Source: Deltaproteobacteria bacterium
Lineage (GTDB): Bacteria > Desulfobacterota > Desulfobacteria > Desulfobacterales > JAUVGT01
DNA: 18,404 nt
NCBI GenBank assembly: GCA_030593645.1
Contig: JAUVGT010000036.1
Location: 1 to 18,404 of the forward strand
Direction: 5' to 3'
This document shows positions 14,111-18,404 of the stretch, in pieces. The position numbers and the translations under genes were made by a program. How positions within the stretch are numbered: the first letter of the stretch is position 1; the number at the start of each line of letters is the position of its first letter. A model generated the notes under the pieces. It saw nothing but the letters and a program-made list of their open reading frames with translations. It did no database searches and was not told where the DNA came from.

Positions 14111-14719
14111 ATGGAAAATATGATCAGTATATTTGTTGATTCTGTATTTGTCGGTAATATTTTATTGGCCTATTTTCTAGGCATGTGTTCCTTTGTGGCG
14201 GTGTCCAATAACATGGATACGGCCATCGGTTTGGGTATGGCCGTGGTCTTTGTTTTGTCCATTACCGCACCTGTAAACTGGATGGTTTACCGCTGGCTCC
14301 TTGCACCCGGTGCCCTGGACTGGGCGGGCTTTCCCGAAGTCGATTTGAGTTATCTTAAGCTGATAACATTTATTGCCGTGATCGCGGCCCTGGTCCAGGC
14401 TGTTGAAATGGTCATTGACCGGTATTCACCGGTTTTATACACTTCTCTTGGAGTTTTTCTTCCGCTGATCACCGTTAACTGCGCGATTCTCGGCACATCT
14501 TTATTTATGGTTGAAAGGGAATACACATTTACTGAATCGGTTGTCTTTGGCACAGGTTCCGGGATCGGATGGATGCTGGCCATTGTAACTATGGCCGCCA
14601 TCAGAATCAAACTAAGGTATGCGGACCTGCCCAGGGGACTTGAAGGCTTTGGGATTACGATGATTGTCACCGGACTCATGGCTATGTGTTTTATGCTGTT
14701 TTCAGGGATTACACTGTAA
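14111..14719 (+). CDS. nqrE: Na+-translocating NADH:quinone oxidoreductase subunit E
   Basis: This 202-residue, six-helix membrane subunit is homologous to NqrD with inverted topology. The iron-site cysteines are C26 (LGMCSFVAVS) and C124 (LITVNCAILGTS). DRYSPVLYTSLGVFLPLITVNC and the ending GLEGFGITMIVTGLMAMCF are characteristic of NqrE. Together with NqrD it forms the centre that carries electrons across the membrane from NqrF to NqrC. The start is three bases after nqrD, so the two are almost certainly co-translated. Confidence 0.95.
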   Translation: MENMISIFVDSVFVGNILLAYFLGMCSFVAVSNNMDTAIGLGMAVVFVLSITAPVNWMVYRWLLAPGALDWAGFPEVDLSYLKLITFIAVIAALVQAVEMVIDRYSPVLYTSLGVFLPLITVNCAILGTSLFMVEREYTFTESVVFGTGSGIGWMLAIVTMAAIRIKLRYADLPRGLEGFGITMIVTGLMAMCFMLFSGITL

Positions 14720-14762
14720 GAACAGATTCAAAACATGTGAAGTGGTTTCAAAGGAGCATTGA

Positions 14763-15986
14763 TTGACATATTTAATCAGCACAATTGTATTTTGTTCTGT
14801 AATATTGATCCTTACGGGCCTTTTGCTTCTCCTGGAAAGCAAAGTCGTCAAAAAGGGAAGCAATCAGATTATTATTAATGACGACATCGACAGCAGCATA
14901 TCCGCGCCTTCTGGAACCACGCTGCTTTCGGCATTATCTGGTAACGGTATTTTCATACCTTCTGCCTGTGGGGGCGGAGGGACCTGCGGAACGTGTAAGT
15001 GCAAAGTAGAGCAGGGGAGTCGGGGGATCCTGCCCACTGAAAAAGCACATTTAAACCGTATTGAAAAAAATAATAATATTCGTCTGGCCTGTCAGCTGAA
15101 AGTAAAAGACGATTTAAAAATCCGTATCCCGGATGAGATATTTAATGTAAAAAAATACAACGCAACAGTGGTTTCAAATAACAATGTGGCCACTTTTATC
15201 AAGCAGCTTGTCCTGAAAACAGAACCGGGAGAAGAACTCGATTTTAAGGCGGGTGCATATATCCAGATCGATGTCCCGGAATATGAATTGTCATTTTCCG
15301 AGTTCAGAACCCGTGTGGCTGAGAGATATCGACCTGACTGGGATCGATTCAATCTGTGGGGTTTGCAGTCGGGAACCGATGAACCCATATTTCGGGCATA
15401 TTCACTTGCGAACCCTCCTACTGAAAAAAATATACTCCGTTTTACAATTCGTATTGCCACACCGCCTGAAGGTAACGAAGAAGTGCCGCCGGGTGCCGGA
15501 TCTTCATATATGTTTAATTTAAAGCCGGGCGACAATGTGACACTGAGCGGACCATATGGTGAATTTTTTTTAAAGGAAACGAACCGGGAAATGTGTTTTA
15601 TCGGCGGGGGCGCGGGAATGGCGCCTTTAAGAAGTCAGATCATGCATCTGTTGGAGAATCTGGATTCCAAAAGAAAGATATCTTTCTGGTACGGTGCACG
15701 GTCAAAGTTAGAACTGTTCTTTGAAGAAGAGTTCAGAGATATGGAAAAGCGTTATCCCAATTTTGTATTCCATACCATTCTTTCCGCCCCTCTTCCGGAA
15801 GATAAGTGGACCGGACCCACAGGATATGTCCACCAATATCTTTATGATCAATATTTATCCGCACACGAAGACCCCACGGAAATAGAATATTATCTTTGCG
15901 GTCCCCCTCCCATGGTCGAAGCCATAGAGAATATGCTTGATGAACTGGGTGTGGAGCCGGAGATGATCGCCTATGATAAGTTCTAG
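14763..15986 (+). CDS. nqrF: Na+-translocating NADH:quinone oxidoreductase subunit F (NADH dehydrogenase subunit)
   Basis: This 407-residue subunit accepts electrons from NADH. It has an N-terminal membrane anchor (about 3-24), a plant-type [2Fe-2S] domain with C69, C75, C78 and C110, a FAD domain with R211-A-Y-S214, and an NADH-binding domain beginning at GGGAGMAP (281-288) and containing CGPPPM. It ends in the phenylalanine (F407, YDKF) that stacks over the flavin in this family. The start is TTG at 14763, supported by AAAGGAG just upstream; no ATG lies near. It is 43 bases after nqrE and ends the operon. No nqrM or apbE gene follows. Confidence 0.96.
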   Translation: MTYLISTIVFCSVILILTGLLLLLESKVVKKGSNQIIINDDIDSSISAPSGTTLLSALSGNGIFIPSACGGGGTCGTCKCKVEQGSRGILPTEKAHLNRIEKNNNIRLACQLKVKDDLKIRIPDEIFNVKKYNATVVSNNNVATFIKQLVLKTEPGEELDFKAGAYIQIDVPEYELSFSEFRTRVAERYRPDWDRFNLWGLQSGTDEPIFRAYSLANPPTEKNILRFTIRIATPPEGNEEVPPGAGSSYMFNLKPGDNVTLSGPYGEFFLKETNREMCFIGGGAGMAPLRSQIMHLLENLDSKRKISFWYGARSKLELFFEEEFRDMEKRYPNFVFHTILSAPLPEDKWTGPTGYVHQYLYDQYLSAHEDPTEIEYYLCGPPPMVEAIENMLDELGVEPEMIAYDKF

Positions 15987-16242
15987 ACCGCATTTGACAT
16001 AGTTTCAAAATTGTTGTACAGCTGAAACGAACTACCCGAACCACCCAACATTTTCAATAATAATATCAGACCTCAACAAACTGGACTCCTGTATGCCAAA
16101 ACAAATTCCAAACAGAATAATGTATAGATCTTCTAATGAAGGCATGATTTGGGTTGAGTTGCGGGTTGGAAAATGAAAAACGGTCTTATATCTGTCTGGA
16201 GATGTGAACCTTTTAAGGGCGCTGCCAGAAAAAAAATTTAAA

Positions 16243-17643
16243 ATGAATCAATCAATACAAAAGATAACCGGATATATCTGTCTTTTCGTTGGTGCCATCT
16301 TCCTGATTAACACTCCGGTTGTATTGGCACAGAAGAAGTCACCCTACTATGTGAAACCGGTTATTTGGAAAGGAATGATTACAATCAAGCGAATGGGATC
16401 GGCGGACTATACCAGGGAGAAAAACACCAAAAGCAAAAAATCGGTATCGTCCGTGAAAACCAGTCTTAGTGATGAAGTAGTAATTACATTCTGCGGTGAA
16501 GCAGAAAAGTTTTTTATTAAGGATGTAACCAGGATTTACGTCTATAATCATAAAAAAACTTCAAACGTACAGCATTCCCTGGCACACTGCCCGCTCCCTC
16601 CTGAAGCAATGAAACATAATATTTTATATAGAACAAAAAATTATCCGCCGAGTGTTAGAAAACCGGGCAATTCGCGCGAGATGGATGAAACCATTATTAA
16701 AACAATTTATGGGGGTAAGGACTGTGCATCTCCAAAAGAGATGACAAATATTATACTGTATGTTTTTCCGGATGGGCGATATGTATTATCCGCAAATAGT
16801 GAAGTTTATACAACAACGAACCAATTGACGACAGATAAAGAAAAGCATGTATGTAAAAATGATGGGAAAACACACACACTTGATATTCATACTTGTGGTT
16901 TTGATGAAAAGGAAGAAACAAAAGTAGGTGAAGAATTTATTTCGAGCAAGATACACCCAAGAATAGTGTCTCTTGCTTTTATGTCCCCGGAAAATTCTTA
17001 CATGGAAAATAATGTGATAAAAGGCAGTATGAAAATAAGTGAAAATAAACCCAAATTTGACGGGGATTATAAAGAGAATTATACAGCCTCATGGGAATTT
17101 AATGCAAAAGATCCATGTCCAATTGTGTATAAAAATATAATGTACGACCTAGCACTGGCCGAGGCATTCGCAGATATAGAACTTATGGAACTTGCGAACA
17201 GTATGGGAGGCGACAGTATGAAAGTCTATAAAGATCTTGTCGATCAAAAGGCAAATGATATATATAAAAGCGGTCCAGGAGCCGGCTCCGAAGGTGATAT
17301 AGACTCCAGTGCTAGAATGAGCACGTATCCTCCCGATTGTGTAATCCTGCATAAAGATGAGTATAAAAACCAGTTAGCAAAAAAATGCTTACCATACATA
17401 CTTTATAAGGCGTCCCTGGCTCACGAAGAAAAACATGTAGACCAATGTCAAAAGTATCATAAAGAATTCCTGCAGGGACGAAAAGATCCTGAAATTCGCG
17501 GTATGATGGAAGTCGGCGCCTATCTTAAAGGAATAAAAAAGCTGTTTTACTGGTTAAAAGAAAACTGTGATGATTATGACCTTGCTGACGTAAAGCTGCG
17601 TATCAAAAATATTGAGGCGTTACCAATTAAACAGTACGAATGA
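16243..17643 (+). CDS. Secreted cysteine-rich protein with HExxH...E motif, possible metallopeptidase
   Basis: ATG at 16243 gives 466 residues and a clear signal peptide (hydrophobic 8-28, likely cut after VLA at 29); a GTG at 16204 would add 13 residues but its GGAG is too close. No strong ribosome binding site precedes the ATG. The mature protein has ten cysteines, an even number that fits disulfides outside the cytoplasm. HEEKH at 394-398 is followed by VDQ and by E423 in MEVGAY, a spacing seen in gluzincin-type zinc peptidases (HExxH then a Glu in ExxAY). Most of the rest matches no family I recognise, so catalysis is unproven. It stands alone between nqrF (256 bases away) and its own terminator. 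By eye its coding sequence is more A-rich than the nqr genes, which may hint at separate ancestry. Confidence 0.8.
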   Translation: MNQSIQKITGYICLFVGAIFLINTPVVLAQKKSPYYVKPVIWKGMITIKRMGSADYTREKNTKSKKSVSSVKTSLSDEVVITFCGEAEKFFIKDVTRIYVYNHKKTSNVQHSLAHCPLPPEAMKHNILYRTKNYPPSVRKPGNSREMDETIIKTIYGGKDCASPKEMTNIILYVFPDGRYVLSANSEVYTTTNQLTTDKEKHVCKNDGKTHTLDIHTCGFDEKEETKVGEEFISSKIHPRIVSLAFMSPENSYMENNVIKGSMKISENKPKFDGDYKENYTASWEFNAKDPCPIVYKNIMYDLALAEAFADIELMELANSMGGDSMKVYKDLVDQKANDIYKSGPGAGSEGDIDSSARMSTYPPDCVILHKDEYKNQLAKKCLPYILYKASLAHEEKHVDQCQKYHKEFLQGRKDPEIRGMMEVGAYLKGIKKLFYWLKENCDDYDLADVKLRIKNIEALPIKQYE

Positions 17644-17675
17644 CCAACCTGGTGGTTGGCCATATTTGTTTTTTC
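17641..17675 (+). terminator. Rho-independent terminator overlapping the stop codon
   Basis: CCAACC (17644-17649) pairs with GGTTGG (17654-17659) around a TGGT loop; outer bases T41-A62 and G42-C61 can extend the stem past one mismatch. TATTTGTTTTTTC follows. The stem begins inside the TGA stop at 17641-17643, so it belongs to the secreted protein gene. Confidence 0.75.
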
Positions 17676-17704
17676 TATTCCTCTGGATTTTTTTATCACA
17701 GAAT

Positions 17705-17855
17705 GATGGTCTCGTAAAAAGTCCGAATGAGACGGTTTCGTAAAAGGTTCAAATTCAAGGCGTGCAAATTTCGTAATCATGAAGCGTACTTATCGGACCC
17801 GCCCTGTTAAATCTGTCTTTTTATTTAACCGGGGCGTTGAATGATTGCGAAATGC
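17705..17855 (-). repeat. Dispersed repeat, copy B core (151 bp, inverted relative to copy A)
   Basis: The reverse complement of this stretch aligns with 1909-2060 along its full length, with about ten differences. It contains the same two sub-motifs at its left edge (17705-17724 and 17731-17746) and the conserved segment around CGCCCCGGTTAAATAA at the other. The two copies are about 15.6 kb apart in opposite orientation. Confidence 0.9.
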
Positions 17856-17915
17856 AGCACAACGCAGACACGAAGTGAAGCATCAGCGCTGACTTGGACT
17901 TTTTACGAGACCGTC
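17705..17915. mobile_element. MITE-like element with 20-bp terminal inverted repeats
   Basis: The left end GATGGTCTCGTAAAAAGTCC (17705-17724) and the right end read inward, GACGGTCTCGTAAAAAGTCC (17915-17896), are identical at 19 of 20 positions, bounding a 211-bp unit that contains the copy B core. AGAAT occurs directly before the left end and one base after the right end, a possible but weak target duplication. No transposase is encoded, so mobility would need one supplied from elsewhere. The end motif also occurs alone at 4150 and 9842. Confidence 0.6.
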
Positions 17916-17980
17916 AAGAATAACATGATGTGCCGGTTCTCATTGTTCTTATTTTGTTCGAAAAAAAATGACAACCGGGG

Positions 17981-18026
17981 TTGCAATTGGGAAAAGCTGA
18001 GTTACATTAACCATTCACAATGTAAC
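17981..18026 (+). promoter_or_regulatory. Weak promoter with overlapping inverted repeat
   Basis: TTGCAA at 17981-17986 is followed after 16 bases by TACATT at 18003-18008. The second hexamer lies inside a perfect 8-bp inverted repeat, GTTACATT (18001-18008) and AATGTAAC (18019-18026), separated by ten bases. This may be an operator for the gene at 18093. Both elements are short, so confidence is low. Confidence 0.3.
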
Positions 18027-18092
18027 GCATGTTGGGGTGTTTTTTTAGTGCATCATCGCGCAGCGCCTTAAAAAAACTTAGGAGATAAAAAA

Positions 18093-18404
18093 ATGACAGA
18101 CATTTCAAAAATCACGATGTACAGCGGCGGCCACAAGGGAACTGAATCGGAATTCGGCAAACTTGCCGAGGCCTGGGCTATTAAAGAGGTGAATATATCA
18201 TTTGAAGGACACAACGCCGAGCGCACCAGTGGCGTCCGCGTACTGAACCGGGAAGAGCTGGAAAAGGGCGATGTCAGCATGGAAATTGTGTCCAAACTGA
18301 TGAAACGCACCTACTCCCGGGCGGATAAGATCCGTAAAGTCATCCAGTCCATTTTTCATATGATTAATAACGGCCACCATGTCATTGCGGTCGGCTGGAT
18401 ACAG
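18093..18404 (+). CDS. N-terminal part of a probable SLOG/Rossmann-fold protein (3' end outside window)
   Basis: The first 104 residues are present and the frame is open at the window edge. AGGAG lies seven bases before the ATG. The start MYSGGHKGTESEFGKLAEAWAI resembles the GGARGAD-type nucleotide-binding loop of SLOG-superfamily proteins (DprA, LOG and YspA-like), followed by a helix and an SFEGHNAERT segment. HHVIAVGWIQ near the edge could be the next strand. Members bind nucleotides or sugar-nucleotide ligands, but no specific function can be given. The catalytic or PGGxGT-type motif, if any, lies beyond the window. Confidence 0.7.
   Translation, partial: MTDISKITMYSGGHKGTESEFGKLAEAWAIKEVNISFEGHNAERTSGVRVLNREELEKGDVSMEIVSKLMKRTYSRADKIRKVIQSIFHMINNGHHVIAVGWIQ

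Larger units (their letters stand above)
17644..18092. other. Intergenic region with repeat element and 3' gene leader
   Basis: This 449-base gap contains the terminator at 17641-17675, the repeat element at 17705-17915, an inverted repeat at 18001-18026 with a weak promoter, and the ribosome binding site of the last gene. Small open frames across the repeat (17574-17780 minus, 17841-18071 plus) look spurious. Confidence 0.75.

Noticed and set aside
10173..15986. Rnf complex (rnfCDGEAB) as an alternative to Nqr, because of the ferredoxin motifs in the first subunit
   Set aside because: The last gene is a clear NqrF with [2Fe-2S], FAD and NADH domains, there is no RnfB, and the order matches nqrABCDEF.
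16009..16031. Possible hairpin GTTTCA...TGAAAC after nqrF as a terminator
   Set aside because: The stem is only about six base pairs with a long loop and no T run follows.
17841..18071. 76-codon open frame downstream of copy B
   Set aside because: It begins inside the repeat and has no coding character or ribosome binding site.
1..18404. CRISPR arrays, tRNA or rRNA genes, integrase or transposase genes
   Set aside because: None was seen on either strand; the only repeats are the dispersed motif family and short hairpins.

Overview
The window looks like chromosome from an anaerobic or microaerotolerant Desulfobacterota (deltaproteobacterial, Desulfobacteraceae-like) organism. The reasons are moderate to low GC, dense sigma-54 regulation, rubredoxin, rubrerythrin-type and thioredoxin-type redox proteins, a citrate synthase operon, and a complete sodium-pumping Nqr complex. 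This assignment is inference from gene content, not a database match.

Layout. (1) 3-560 is the C-terminal part of a dihydrolipoamide dehydrogenase, convergent with a multi-pass membrane protein on the minus strand (577-1683). (2) 1684-2135 is a regulatory gap with an 18-bp palindrome, a sigma-70-type promoter and a 152-bp dispersed repeat. (3) 2136-6115 is a regulatory island on the plus strand: an NtrC-type response regulator, then a likely sigma-54-driven operon encoding a 71-aa protein, a receiver-less enhancer-binding protein, a CheY-like receiver and a ferritin-like diiron protein. It ends in hairpins near 6141-6240. No histidine kinase is present. (4) 9762 down to 6322 is a minus-strand operon: citrate synthase, a rubredoxin-membrane fusion and a large thioredoxin-reductase-like flavoprotein. 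A good sigma-54-like site and an overlapping extended -10 lie in front of it. (5) 10173-15986 is nqrABCDEF, tightly packed with several overlaps. All cofactor residues checked are present, and NqrA carries an intact two-cluster ferredoxin motif at its C-terminus. (6) 16243-17643 encodes a secreted cysteine-rich protein with an HExxH...E motif and a terminator overlapping its stop codon. (7) 17705-17915 is a MITE-like repeat element whose core is an inverted copy of the repeat at 1909-2060. (8) 18093 to the window end is the start of a probable SLOG/Rossmann-type protein.

Themes. Genes for energy metabolism and redox balance (Lpd, citrate synthase, NAD(P)H-dithiol flavoprotein, rubredoxin membrane protein, Nqr) sit beside stress or redox-type regulators and a ferritin-like protein. 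Two perfect palindromes of the form TGATACA-N4-TGTATCA lie upstream of the nqr operon and of the minus-strand membrane protein, suggesting one regulator controls both. A repeat family related to TTTTTACGAGACCRTC is scattered through the intergenic regions. No tRNA, rRNA, CRISPR array or transposase gene was seen.
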